DNA of 64,000 nt from Streptomyces thermolilacinus SPC6 (lineage in GTDB: Bacteria > Actinomycetota > Actinomycetes > Streptomycetales > Streptomycetaceae): positions 1,713,895 to 1,777,894 of the forward strand of contig NZ_ASHX02000001.1 in NCBI RefSeq assembly GCF_000478605.2, given 5' to 3'. Position 1 is the first letter of the stretch. Every line of letters starts with the position of its first letter. The position numbers were made by a program, and so were the translations under genes. Below, in pieces: positions 7,589-18,067 of the stretch. Below the pieces are notes generated by a model. It ran no database searches. It was not told the DNA's origin and saw only the letters and a list, made by a program, of their open reading frames with translations.

Positions 7589-10132
7589 CTACAAGGGCGG
7601 CTGGTCGGGGATGTCACCCGGCCGGGGGAGCGCCACCTCGCACCGGTGCGGGGCGCAGGCGGTGCCCGGGGTGATCCGCAGGCGCAGCGCGGGCCGCGTG
7701 GAGAGTACCCGGACGGCCGGGTCGTGGACGAGGACACGGTGGACCGGGCGGTGCCAGGTGATCTCCAGGGGGCGGCCGGTACGGGCCGGCTCGGCGATGT
7801 GGAGGGTGGCGGTGCGGCCGCGCCGCCGTACGAGGACCGATGCGGGGGCGGTGGCGGTGAGGGGCCCCGTCGTGCCGGGGCGCCAGAAGTGGGCGAAGGT
7901 GAGGCCGAGGGCGCGGAGGCGGACGGACTGGTGGGCGGCGGTGTTGTCGAGGACCTCCAGCCGGCGCGCGTCGGCGGCGCGGGCGGCGACGGTGCGTCGG
8001 CCGGCGCCGGGCATCACCAGATAGGCGTACGCCGTGTCGGCGGGGTCGGTGCCGTGGTCGAGCCAGAGGGTCTGGTAGCGGCGGGTGCGGCGCTCGGCGC
8101 TGGATGCGGTGTTGATGTCGCGCCAGGCACCGGTGCGGTCCTCGCGGAGGGTGCGGAGGGCGGGGGTGTGCTGGGCGTGGCGGTGGTGCGGGTCGTGGCG
8201 GTGGTGCGGTACGGGGCTGTGTGCGTCGTGCGGCGGGGGGCCGGGCGAGTCGTACGGTGCGGGGCGCGGCGGGTCGTACGGCGCGGGGCCGGGCGGGAAG
8301 ATCCAGCCGCCGTGGCCTTCGAGGTGCGCCCAGCCGGGTCCCGTCGTGAACCGCGCGTCACCGTCCTCGCCGAGGTTCCGGTTGTCCACGACCGTCTCGA
8401 CGGGGACGCCGTCGGCGCAACTGATGCCCGCGCCCAGGCAGATGACGGCGTCGTCGGTGAAGAACCACGCCTTGCGGGCCTCCAGGGTGGAGCCGAGGCC
8501 GCGCAGGTGCTGGCCGATCGCCGCGTACTCGCCGTCCGTCACTCCCCCGACCCAGCGCGCGTCGGGCCGGGGCGCGCCCCACTCGCCGCCCTCCCGGTCG
8601 CGCAGGCGCCGGGTGGAGACGGTCGTGCCGGGCAGCCGGTACGGGTCCACGGTGGGCCAGAACCAGTCGGTGTACTGGCCGTCGCCCGCGGTGCCGGGGC
8701 CCGGCCCCCACCAGGTGAGCATCCCGGCGCCGGTGTGCCAGCCGCGCGGGTTCTCGCCGTTGCCGCACTCGTAGTGGGCGACGCGGTGCGAGGCCATGGC
8801 GACGCAGGCGGACCAGCCGGGGCGGTGGTGGACGGCCCGGTCCATGGCGGCGAAGAGCGTGTGGCCGGTCGGCTCGGGCGCGGCGGGCACGGGCGCGGCG
8901 GCGACGGCGTTGAGACGGGCGAGGTCGGCGACGTCGAAGCGGGGCGAGGTCAGGACGGGGCTGACCGTGTCGCGGGCGATCCAGCCCTTGACCAGGGCGT
9001 GCCAGCGGCTTTGGAGGTGCGGGGCGGCGCTCTCGGCGAGGAGGGCGATCGCTGCGACGACCCCGTGCCCGTGGTAGTGGTCGCCGCGCAGGACGCCGGG
9101 TTCGCCGCGCAGCACGCCCCGGCTGACGGCCCGTCCGCTGACGGCGTCCATCATCAGGCCGTTGCGCAGCAGCGGGGCGTACGCGCGCTCGACCGCGTCC
9201 AGGACGGTGTGCCGCGCGGGGTCGGTGACCTCCCAGGGGCTCCCGGCGAGGAGGGCGAAGAGGCGGGCGAGGCCGTCGAGGAGGACCTGGCCGTACGTGC
9301 CGGTGTACGGGACGGCGCCGTGCTGGATGAAGCTGCCGTCCTCGTACAGCCCGTCCCCCTCGGTGACGTACGGGAAGACCGGGGACAGCGCGTCGCGGGC
9401 GAGGGCCAGCTTGTCGGCGCGGCGTCCGAGGAGGCCGCGCAGGGCGACCGAGCGGCACAGGTCCACGCGGTTGGCGCCGGTGGAGGTGCCGGAGTAGTCG
9501 CGCAGGGCGCTGTCCGGGACGAAGTGGTCGACGGCGGCGCAGGCGGCCGCGATCCGGTCGGGGCCGAGGTGGCCGTGGAGGGCGGCGACCGTGTCCAGAA
9601 GGAGGCGGGGGCTGCCGACGCGCCACTCCCACCAGTTGCCGTAGGGGGTGGTGGCCGGGTGGTAGACGCGGGCGGCGAGGTGGTCGAGGCCGGTGCGGAC
9701 GGCGTCGAGGAGTGCGGGGTCGCCGGTGTGGCCGGTGGCGGGCTGGACGTACGCCTGGGCCATGGTCCACAGGCGGCGGTAGGAGCGGGTGACGCCGGAG
9801 GGCGGGTCGAAGGGGTCGCCGGGCCAGAGGGACCGGGCGGCGGGCGCCATGGTGGCCCGGTAGCGCTCGGCGAGCGCGCCGGTCGCGGCGAGGCGGGTGG
9901 CGTACGGCTCGTTGGCGGGGTCGTAGCGGCCGGTGCCGAGCTGGAGGGTGAGCCAGCGTCGGCGCAGGGCGTCGTAGTCGGGGGCGTACGGGTCCCTGGC
10001 GGCGGCGCGGGCGGGGGCCGGGAGGGCGGCGGTGGCCGCGGCCGTGACGGCGGCGGCGACGAGGGCGCGGCGGGAGCAGTCGGGCACGGGTCGGATTGTG
10101 GTGGCCGGCGCCGGGCGGAGGGGCTGAGCCAC
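7589..10132 (-). CDS. Secreted polysaccharide lyase family 8 protein (copy 2)
   Basis: Identical in predicted protein to the lyase at 2661-5204, with the same Tat-like signal, PL8 motifs and His/Pro-rich insert. The equivalent start is GTG at 10132, with GTG at 10087 as the alternative. It is divergent from the intact yceI, as the ancestral gene would have been. Confidence 0.84.
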   Translation of the reverse strand: MAQPLRPAPATTIRPVPDCSRRALVAAAVTAAATAALPAPARAAARDPYAPDYDALRRRWLTLQLGTGRYDPANEPYATRLAATGALAERYRATMAPAARSLWPGDPFDPPSGVTRSYRRLWTMAQAYVQPATGHTGDPALLDAVRTGLDHLAARVYHPATTPYGNWWEWRVGSPRLLLDTVAALHGHLGPDRIAAACAAVDHFVPDSALRDYSGTSTGANRVDLCRSVALRGLLGRRADKLALARDALSPVFPYVTEGDGLYEDGSFIQHGAVPYTGTYGQVLLDGLARLFALLAGSPWEVTDPARHTVLDAVERAYAPLLRNGLMMDAVSGRAVSRGVLRGEPGVLRGDHYHGHGVVAAIALLAESAAPHLQSRWHALVKGWIARDTVSPVLTSPRFDVADLARLNAVAAAPVPAAPEPTGHTLFAAMDRAVHHRPGWSACVAMASHRVAHYECGNGENPRGWHTGAGMLTWWGPGPGTAGDGQYTDWFWPTVDPYRLPGTTVSTRRLRDREGGEWGAPRPDARWVGGVTDGEYAAIGQHLRGLGSTLEARKAWFFTDDAVICLGAGISCADGVPVETVVDNRNLGEDGDARFTTGPGWAHLEGHGGWIFPPGPAPYDPPRPAPYDSPGPPPHDAHSPVPHHRHDPHHRHAQHTPALRTLREDRTGAWRDINTASSAERRTRRYQTLWLDHGTDPADTAYAYLVMPGAGRRTVAARAADARRLEVLDNTAAHQSVRLRALGLTFAHFWRPGTTGPLTATAPASVLVRRRGRTATLHIAEPARTGRPLEITWHRPVHRVLVHDPAVRVLSTRPALRLRITPGTACAPHRCEVALPRPGDIPDQPPL

Positions 10133-10170
10133 GCGGACCGGGAGCCCCGGGAGATCCCCCGTCGCGAGTA

Positions 10171-10221
10171 GTTGAAAGTTGAACGGAATGGGTCTATGGT
10201 CGATGTAGTTCAACGTTCAAC
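10171..10221 (+). promoter_or_regulatory. yceI promoter with paired operator halves (copy 2)
   Basis: The same arrangement as at 5243-5293: -35 TTGAAA at 10172-10177 and -10 TATGGT at 10195-10200, bracketed by the two inverted GTTGAA-type halves. This copy controls the full-length yceI. Confidence 0.65.
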
Positions 10222-10253
10222 GAACGCACGAAACGCCTCACGAGGAGAACGCC

Positions 10254-10868
10254 ATGGGCCTGTTCAACCGCACCTCCGGCACAAAGACCGCCACCGCCAC
10301 CCTCGCCGCCCCGGCCGTGGACCCGGCGCTCGCCGCGCTGACCGGCACGTACCGGATCGACGCCGCGCACAGCTCGATCGGCTTCACCGCCCGCCACGCC
10401 ATGGTGACCAACGTCCGCGGGGCGTTCACCGACTACGAGGGCACCCTCGTGCTGGACGGCTCGGACCCGGCCGCGTCGTCCGCGTCGATCGACGTCACGA
10501 TGGCGTCCGTCGACACGGGCAGCGCCGACCGCGACGGCCACCTGCGCGCGGCCGACTTCTTCGACGTGGAGCAGTTCCCGCTCATGACGTTCCGCTCCAC
10601 CTCCGCCGAGGCGCTGGGCGGCTCGGACTACCGGATCAACGGCGACCTGACGATCAAGGGCGTGACCCGCCCGGTCAGCATCGACCTGGAGTTCAACGGC
10701 GCCGCGAAGGACCCGTTCGGCAACGAGCGCGTCGGCTTCGAGGGCAAGGCCGAGATCCTGCGCTCCGACTGGGGCCTGACCTGGAACGCGGCCCTGGAGA
10801 CCGGTGGCGTGCTGGTCAGCGACAAGATCAAGCTGACGTTCGAGATCTCCGCGATCCGCGCGGCGTAA
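10254..10868 (+). CDS. YceI family protein
   Basis: A 204-residue YceI-family lipocalin-like beta-barrel; members bind isoprenoid or other hydrophobic ligands and are often induced by stress. The family start appears as GTYRIDAAHSSIGFTARHAMVTNVRG, followed by the strand pattern with LTIKGVTRPVSIDLEFNG, a typical YceI segment, and the C-terminal LVSDKIKLTFEISAI. There is no signal peptide, so it is probably cytoplasmic. The start is ATG with a clear GAGGAG ribosome site 6 bases upstream. Its first 46 codons are duplicated at 5326-5464. Expression is probably controlled by the operator pair at 10171-10221. Confidence 0.92.
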   Translation: MGLFNRTSGTKTATATLAAPAVDPALAALTGTYRIDAAHSSIGFTARHAMVTNVRGAFTDYEGTLVLDGSDPAASSASIDVTMASVDTGSADRDGHLRAADFFDVEQFPLMTFRSTSAEALGGSDYRINGDLTIKGVTRPVSIDLEFNGAAKDPFGNERVGFEGKAEILRSDWGLTWNAALETGGVLVSDKIKLTFEISAIRAA

Positions 10869-10962
10869 GCACCCGCCGCCTGCCGCACCACCCCGCCCAT
10901 AGCGCCCCCCGCCGCCCCGGCGGCGAGGTGGGCGCTGGGCGTTACCGGCCCGGTGGGCGGGG

Positions 10963-13900
10963 CACTACACGGTCGAATACGGCGGCACGAAGCCCATCGT
11001 GTCCACGCAGTCGGTCACGGACGGTGCGTGGCACCACGTGGTGCTCACCAGCACCGCCACCGCGCAGACGCTGTACCTGGACGGCGCCAAGGTCGGCAGC
11101 CTGACCGGCACCGTCCAGGCACGCGACGGTCACTACGCCTACGTCGGTGCGGGCTGGGGCAACGAGGGCTGGATGGGTGTCCCGGCCGGCACTCACTATT
11201 TCGAGGGTGCCATCGACGATGTCGCCGTCTACCATCACGCCCTCGACCCGGCCACGATCGCCGAGCACTTCTCGGCACGGCACGCCACGGGCATGATGAA
11301 CAAGGTCGTGCTGCCCTCCGGCCGCACCCACGCCACAGCGGAGTACGACTCCGCAAGCGGGCGACTGACCAGCACCACCGATGAGAACGGCGGTGTCTGG
11401 AGGGTTTCCCACGAGGCTTTCAGCAGCGGATCCGCCGCCTACGCGCACGCGGTGGGCACGTCGACCCCGGCCGCCTACTGGCGACTCAACGAGCGCAGCG
11501 GAGCCGTTGTGCGAAGCGAGACGGGTGACGCGACGGACGGTTCCTACCAGGGCGGGGTGGACCTCGGCCTCCCGGGCGCCTTCGCCGACGGTGACGACAC
11601 GGCAGCCGGCTTCGGGCCGGGCGCGTACGCGGAGATTCCCGGAGATGTGCTGCGCCGCGGCACCGACCTGGCGGTGGAACTCTGGTTCCGCACCAGCGAA
11701 CCCGGCGTGCTGGTCGGAGACCAGGGCGCGCCCCTGGGCGGGGCGACGACATCCACCGGTGGCTGGACGCCCCTTCTCTACGTGGGGACCGACAACAAGC
11801 TCCACGGCAAGTTCTACACGGTGCCGGCCCTGACCACGACTCCGCTTGCCTCCGTCTCCACCGTCACCGACGGTGAATGGCACCACGCGGTGGTCTCGGC
11901 TTCTGGCGATGTCCAGACGCTTTATCTGGACGGCATCAAGCAGGGCACGCTGAATGCCACCCTGAACCACCAGGCGAACAAGTACACCTACATCGGCGGT
12001 GGCTTCGCCAAGGGATGGCCCTCGACCCCCGGTGACGTGAGCTTCTTCCCCGGTCAGATCGACGAGGTCGCCGTCTACGACCGCCCCCTCGACGCCGCCG
12101 CCGTGGCCAGTCACTTCCGGGCACGGACAGGACTCGTCCGAGGCAACGGATTCCAGTACCGCGGCACGGTCGTCGCAGACGGCCCCTCCGCCTACTGGCG
12201 CTTCGACGAGAGCACCGGAACGACCGCCCGCAGCGCCGTGGCGGACGGACACGCCAGCGGCACCTACAACGGGGTGACCCTGGGCGCGGCAGGCATCTTC
12301 GGTCGAGGCGACAATCCGTCCGTCTACTTCGGCGGAAGCGGCAGTGTCGCGGTTCCTGGTGAATCACTCGCCGGCCGCACCAGCCTCGCCATGGAACTGT
12401 GGTTCCGCACGAAGAAGGCGAACGCGGTCCTGCTGGGCTCCCCCTCGGCCAGAAGCCGACGAACTGGCGGCCGCTGCTCAGCATCGACTCGTCCGGAAAG
12501 CTGCGGGGCCGCCTCGTGATGGGCGACAACGCCCCCACGCCGGTCACCTCCTCGGGCAGCGTCACAGACGGCCAGTGGCACCACGTCGTGCTGACCGGTT
12601 CGGGGACGGCCCATCAGCTGTACCTCGACGGGGCGCCGATCGGCTCGCTGACCGGGACACTCATCGACCAGACACTCCCGTACGCCTATTGGGGAGCGGG
12701 CTACACCAGCCCCGGCTGGACGGGAGTCGCGGAGGGCACCTACCACTACTCCGGCGACATCGACGAGGCCGCCTTCTACGACCACGCCCTGTCCGCCGAA
12801 CAGGTGGCCACGCACTACGCGGCGCACGCACGCAGCTCGGCCTCCGCGCTGGCGGCCACCGTCACGGTCACCGACCCGGCCGGGCACGCCACCAGCACGA
12901 CGTACGACGCCCTGCGCGGGGGACGAGTGCTCCGCGTGACGGACGCGGAGGGCGGCACCACCTCGTACAGCTACGACACCGGCGGCTTCCTCCACACCGT
13001 CACCGACCCGAACGGCCATGTCGTGATCACGGGGCATGACGCGTCGGGCAACCCCGTGACACGTACGACGTGCCGCGACGCGGACTCCTGCTGGACCTCG
13101 TTCGCGACATACCACCGCAGTGAGAACGAACCGCTCGACCCGCTCAACGGCAAGCTCCTCACCACATCCGACGGCCGCTCAACGGCGAGTGGTGACACGC
13201 GCTACCGCACCACCCACTCGTACAACAGCCTTGGGCTGCCCACCTCCACGCGGCTGGCCGACGGGCGCACCGGCACCATCGCCTACACGACCGGCTCGGA
13301 GAGCGCCGTGGGTGGAGGCATGGCGCCCGCAGGCCTGGTCGCCGAGGAGAGGACTCCGGGCGGTGCGACCACCAAGTACGCCTACTACGCCAACGGCGAT
13401 CTGGCGCGTGTCGTCTCGCCGTCCGGTCTGAGCACGGCCTTCGCCTACGACGGCCTCGGCCGGAAAATCTCCGAGACGCAGGTATCCGACTCGTCCCCTC
13501 AGGCGTCACCATCACATTCGCGTACGACACACAGTCGAACGTCGTGGTGGAGACCGGGGCCGGCGTGCGGAACGAGATCACCGGAGCCACCCACACCGCC
13601 AAGATCAGCCGCACATTCGACGCCGACGGCGCCCTGCTCACCGAGACGGTGGAGGACACCACCGGCGGCCACGCCGCCCGGACGACGACCTACCACTACA
13701 ACGCTCACGGCCTGCAGGACCGCATCACCAACGCGGAGGGCCACAGCACGTCGTTCCTGTACGACGGACTCGGCAGGATCGTCCAGCAGACGGACGCCAT
13801 GGGGACCACCTACACGAGTGCGTACCCCCCCCCCCCCCCCCCCCTCTGGCGAGCCGTGTGATCTGGTTCTGGAATCCCTCACGTACGACCCCGCCGGACG

Positions 13901-16900
13901 ACTGGCGTCGCGTACGGACCCGATGGGCGCCACCACTACGTACACCTACTTCGACGACGGGCTGCCCGCCACCACCACGGCCAGGCAGGTGACCCAGTCG
14001 GACGGCTCCCGCAGGGACATCGTCCTCGAGGCGAACACCTATGACGGGGCCGGTCACCTGGTACGGCAGGTGACGGGGGGCGGGACCGTGACGACCGTCC
14101 AGGCAGTCGACGCCACCGGCCGGGTCACCCGCAGTGTGCTCGATCCCGACGGTCTGGCCCGCACGACGACCTTCGCGTACGACGCCGACGACCGTGTCAC
14201 GACGTCGACGGCGAACATCGACGGAGCAGGTCGCGTCCTGACGTCCACGACCGACTACGACGTGGACGGCAACCCGGTCCGCAGCACGGTCAGCGACGGC
14301 AGCGGCACGCCCAGGTCCACCGTGAGTACCTATGACCAGCGCGGCATGCTCCTGTCGGAGACCGGCCCGCGAGGCATGCTCAGCGGCGTCGACCCCGCCG
14401 CGCACACGACAACGTACCGGTACGACTCGCTTGGCCGTCTGGTCGAGACGAAGGCCCCGCCGGTGTCCGTCGAAGAGGGCGGCGCCATGGCTCAGGTGGC
14501 CCGGCCGACCACGGTGACGGGTTACAACACCTTCGGCGAGGCGACCGCCACACGCGACGAGCGGGGCGCCGTGACCAGGGCCGTGTACGACGAGGTGGGC
14601 CGGACCACGGCCGTCAGGCTGCCCGCGTACACCCCGCTGGGGGCGAGCGAGCCGCTCACGCCGGTCATCACGGCGACCTACGACGCCCTCGACCGCACGA
14701 CAGCCGTCACCGACGCGCTGAACCGCACAACCCGCTACGGATACGACCAGCTGAGCAATCTGGTCCAGCGCACCGATCCGGTGGCGGGCGGCACGGCGAC
14801 GCTGCAGCAGCCGAGCGAGTTCACCGTCCAGAACACCGACCTCGCGGGCGCCGGAGTTACGCGCTACACCTGGACTCCGACGGGCCCGGGGCTCTCCGTC
14901 ACGGATCCGACGGGCGCGCGCACGGAGGCGACGTACGACGAACTCGGGCGGATGCTGACGGCCACCACCGTCGAGCGCCACCCGGAGCTCCGCAATCTCA
15001 CGACGCGCTTCACCTGGGACGACGCGGGCCGCCAGACGGCGTCCACCAGTCCCCTCGGCCGTACGTCGACGACCACCTACAATGCCGCGGGCGAGCCGCT
15101 GACCATCACGGACCCGGCGTCCGGAGTGACCCGTTTCGTGTACGACGGCCTGGGCCGACCCACCTCCGAGGTGGACCCGACAGGCCGCAGGAGCACCGTC
15201 GAGTACGACGCCCTGGGTCTCCCGGTGTAGGCCACGGACTACGGCACGGGCACCACACCGCTGCGCTCGACGGCCCGTGAGTACGACGCCGACGGCAATC
15301 TCACGGCGTCGGTCACGGCGTCGGGGGCCCGCACCACGTTCGCCGTGGACGCTTTGGGCCGGACGACCCGCATGGTGGAGCCCGTCAAGGACGGTGAGTC
15401 CATCACGACGACCTTCGGGTACGACGCCACGGGCAACCGCACGCGTCTGACCGACGGCCGCGGCAACACCACGGTGTACACCTTCAACGCCTGGGGCATG
15501 CCCGAGGCGACGATAGAACCGGCGACATCGGCCCATCCCGCGGCCGCCGACCGGACCTGGACCACCGTCTACGACGCGGCGGGCCGTTCCGTGGCCGATC
15601 TGCTGCCTGGTGGTGTGAAGCGTCAGCGCTCCTACGACGGCCTGGATCGCCTGGTCCGGGAGACGGGCACGGGCGCCGAGGCGACCACCATCGACCGCGT
15701 CTTCACCTATGACCTCGCGGGCCGGATGACGGCTGCGGGCACGCACGACGCCGCGCAGCGCAACACCTACGCGTACAACGACCGAGGGCAGCTGCTGCGG
15801 GCCGACGGCCCGGCGGGTTCGTCCCGCTACACCTACGGCGACGACGGCAACATGACGGCCCGCACCGATGGGGCGGGCACCACGGCGTACGGCTACGACG
15901 TCGCCGGTCGGCTGAGCCTCACCGACGACCCGGTGACCGGCGCGCGGACGGTGATGTCGTACGACGCGGCCGGGCGGGTGACGGCGGAGGAGTACCGGCG
16001 ACCGACGGCCGACGGGTCGGGGTGGTCCGCCGAGGGGACACGCGCGTACACGTATGACGCCCTCGGCCGGCTGGCGGAGGACCGCACCGTATCCAGCGCC
16101 GGCACGACGCCACTGGCACGCCTGGCGTACGGGTACGACGCCGACGGCCGCCTGGTACGGAAGGAGACCGAGGGAACGGCGGGCCCGGGTGTACAGACGT
16201 ACGCCTACGATCTGGCGGGCCGCATGACCTCCGCCACGAACGGCGCGACGACGACGCCGTACGCCTGGGACGCCGCGGGCAACCGCACCCTCGCGGGCGC
16301 GGCCGCCGCCGCTCAGTACGACGAGCGCAACCGCCTCCTGTCGGACGGCACGAGCACGTACACGTACACGGCGCGGGGCACCCTGGCCTCGGTCCAGCCC
16401 TCCGGTGGATCTGCGCGGACCCTCACGTTCGACGCCTTCGAGCGGAAGGTCGCCGACGGGACCGCCACCTACCTGTACGACTCCCTGGACCGGATGGCCT
16501 CGCGCGACGGGACGGCGTTCGTCTACGACGGCGGGAGCAACAACCTGGTGTCGGACGGGGCCAGCTCGTACACCCGCACCCCGGGCGGCACACTGGTCGC
16601 CGCCGCGACCGGCACGACGAGGCAGCGGCTCCTGACGGACCAGCACACCGACGTGGTCGCCGCCCTGACGGCCGACGGGACGGCGGTGAGCGGCTCCACG
16701 TCGTACGACCCCTTCGGCAAGCCGCAGGCCGAGTCGGGTACTACGCCGTCCCTGGGATACCAGTCCGGCTACACCGACCCGGCCAACGGCGACATCAACA
16801 TGGCGGCGCGCTGGTACCAGCCCGGCACCGGAGCCTTCGCCTCCCGCGACACCTGGCTGCTGGACCCGACGCAGTCGTCCGGACGGGCTCACCGCTACTC

Positions 16901-17468
16901 CTACGGCTTCGGCTCGCCCCTCAACGGTACCGACCCCACCGGTCATATTTTCCCGCTCGTGATCGGGGGCGTCGCCCTATGGAAGGCCGCCGCAGCCCTG
17001 GGAGGCGCCACGGTCATCACTGCCGGGGCGTATGGCGCTGCGGAGTGGGCGTCGAATCGAGACTGGTCCTGGCCCTCCTCGTCCTCTTCCTCATCATCGT
17101 CCTCATCGCGAGGTGGTCTGTACGACTTGGGCAACGCAGGCGCCGCTTCCGCGGCAGCTGCGGCTATGTCCGCAGCGGCCACCCGTTTCGGCGCCGGTAG
17201 TTCCGGATCCTCGGCGACGAGTAGCCGAGGAGGCAGCAGCAGCCGGAGCGCCTGGTATCCGAAGACACGGCAGTACGGGAACGGCTCCTGGACCTACCGG
17301 GCTGCCCAACCGCAGCCCCGCGTGATCACCAGTCCGCCGCGCCCTCCCATCCCGCAGAACCCCAACAAGGGCAAGCACCCGGTTCCTGCCCCGACGCGCC
17401 CCACGCCGAAGCCGGACTGGGGCATCAAGCCCGGGGCTGGAAGCCATCGGACGGATGGAAGCTCATAG
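10963..17468 (+). pseudogene. 5'-truncated, frameshifted Rhs/YD-repeat polymorphic toxin gene
   Basis: The reading frames together describe a large secreted-type Rhs protein. First come three LamG (concanavalin-like) segments with repeated WHHVVL...LYLDG signatures (from about 10963, 11450 and 12170). YD repeats then run from about 12840 to 16700. The Rhs core (YDPFGKPQAESG ... GYTDPANGDINMAARWY ... GTDPTG) ends near 16950, followed by a hydrophobic stretch and a Ser-rich run. No start codon, signal peptide or promoter precedes 10963, and the first LamG is cut. Lesions: a C run one base short (12440-12444), a C run one base short (13495-13498), a 20-C tract that shifts the frame back (13825-13844), an in-frame TAG (15228-15230), and a G run one base short (17433-17436) that separates the nuclease tip. 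Repairing the runs and the TAG would give one frame of about 2,370 codons through 18067. Confidence 0.85.
13825..13844 (+). repeat. 20-base poly-C tract inside the Rhs gene
   Basis: Twenty consecutive C bases lie within a proline-coding stretch of the YD-repeat region. The frame before the tract and the frame after it differ by one base; 19 or 22 C would join them. Such a run is prone to slippage in cells and to error in sequencing. Confidence 0.9.
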
Positions 17469-18067
17469 TGGGCGCCCTGGAGATGCTCGCTTCGGGAGTA
17501 AACAGCCAGTACGACCCCGCCCAAGGCCCGGCAACGCAACCTGCCCCCGGCGCCAATCCCGGCAATCCTGCCGGAGCTGACCCAAACGATGATCCGTGTA
17601 AGAATCCCAGAGAAAAACGGTTCCGTTATCAGCCCATGGAGGCCGGCAAGCGCCCCTCCGGCGTAACTGCACTTATATGCCCTGCCGACCTGAAAGCCAC
17701 CGGTAGCCAGCGCGACGATGGCGCAAAAGTGCACGTGGCGGGCTTCCCTGTGGGCAGCAATCTCGACGAGAACGACAAGCCGATTTACAACAGAGCACAC
17801 ATCCTCGGAGATCGCTTCCATGGGTCGTGGCGCTCGGAGAACCTGTTTACTGGTTACGCACGCATGAACACCAGCGGAATGAAGCGCTGCGAAAATAGGA
17901 TGGCCAAGGCCGAGACGGGCACTTGGGTGGAGTACTCTGGCCAGCTGAGGTACAAGGACAGCGACAAACTCATACCCGAGGGGATAACCATGACAGCAAA
18001 AACCAAGACGGGCCCCCTGTTCAACGTCTACATTAAGAATATTCCCGAATTTCAGGTGAGCTGCTGA
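17468..18067 (+). CDS. C-terminal nuclease toxin tip of the Rhs protein (Endonuclease_NS_2-like)
   Basis: A 199-codon frame that starts as an overlapping GTG but is best read as the C-terminal end of the Rhs protein, separated by a one-base G-run shift at 17433-17436. Restoring one G continues the Rhs frame through KPGGWKPSDGWKLIVGALEML. Residues 105-145 resemble DNA/RNA non-specific endonucleases of the NS_2 type: YNRAHILGDRF (candidate catalytic His at 111, compare RGHLIG in the family), then ENLFTGYARMN and a KRCENRMAKAE helix. Base composition is clearly less GC-rich than the neighbouring genes, as is common for exchanged toxin tips. It overlaps the immunity gene by one base (TGATG). I see no separate start signal that makes a free toxin likely. 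Confidence 0.75.
   Translation: MGALEMLASGVNSQYDPAQGPATQPAPGANPGNPAGADPNDDPCKNPREKRFRYQPMEAGKRPSGVTALICPADLKATGSQRDDGAKVHVAGFPVGSNLDENDKPIYNRAHILGDRFHGSWRSENLFTGYARMNTSGMKRCENRMAKAETGTWVEYSGQLRYKDSDKLIPEGITMTAKTKTGPLFNVYIKNIPEFQVSC

Larger units (their letters stand above)
5465..10392. repeat. Tandem duplication, copy 2 (4,928 bp)
   Basis: This is the second copy of the unit at 537-5464, in the same orientation and directly abutting it. After 10392 the sequence continues into the intact remainder of yceI, so copy 2 keeps the natural right border and copy 1 keeps the natural left border. Confidence 0.97.

Noticed and set aside
537..10392. Composite transposon as the cause of the duplication
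   Set aside because: No transposase, terminal inverted repeats or target-site duplication was seen at the borders.
10999..12519. Stand-alone 506-residue LamG protein
   Set aside because: Its end is a single-base shift in a C run; the third LamG and the YD repeats continue in the next frame, so it is a fragment of the Rhs gene.
13725..16946. 1,073-residue minus-strand frame opposite the YD repeats
   Set aside because: YD-repeat motifs (GRxxxxxYDxxGN) are clear on the plus strand, and the minus frame is a shadow.
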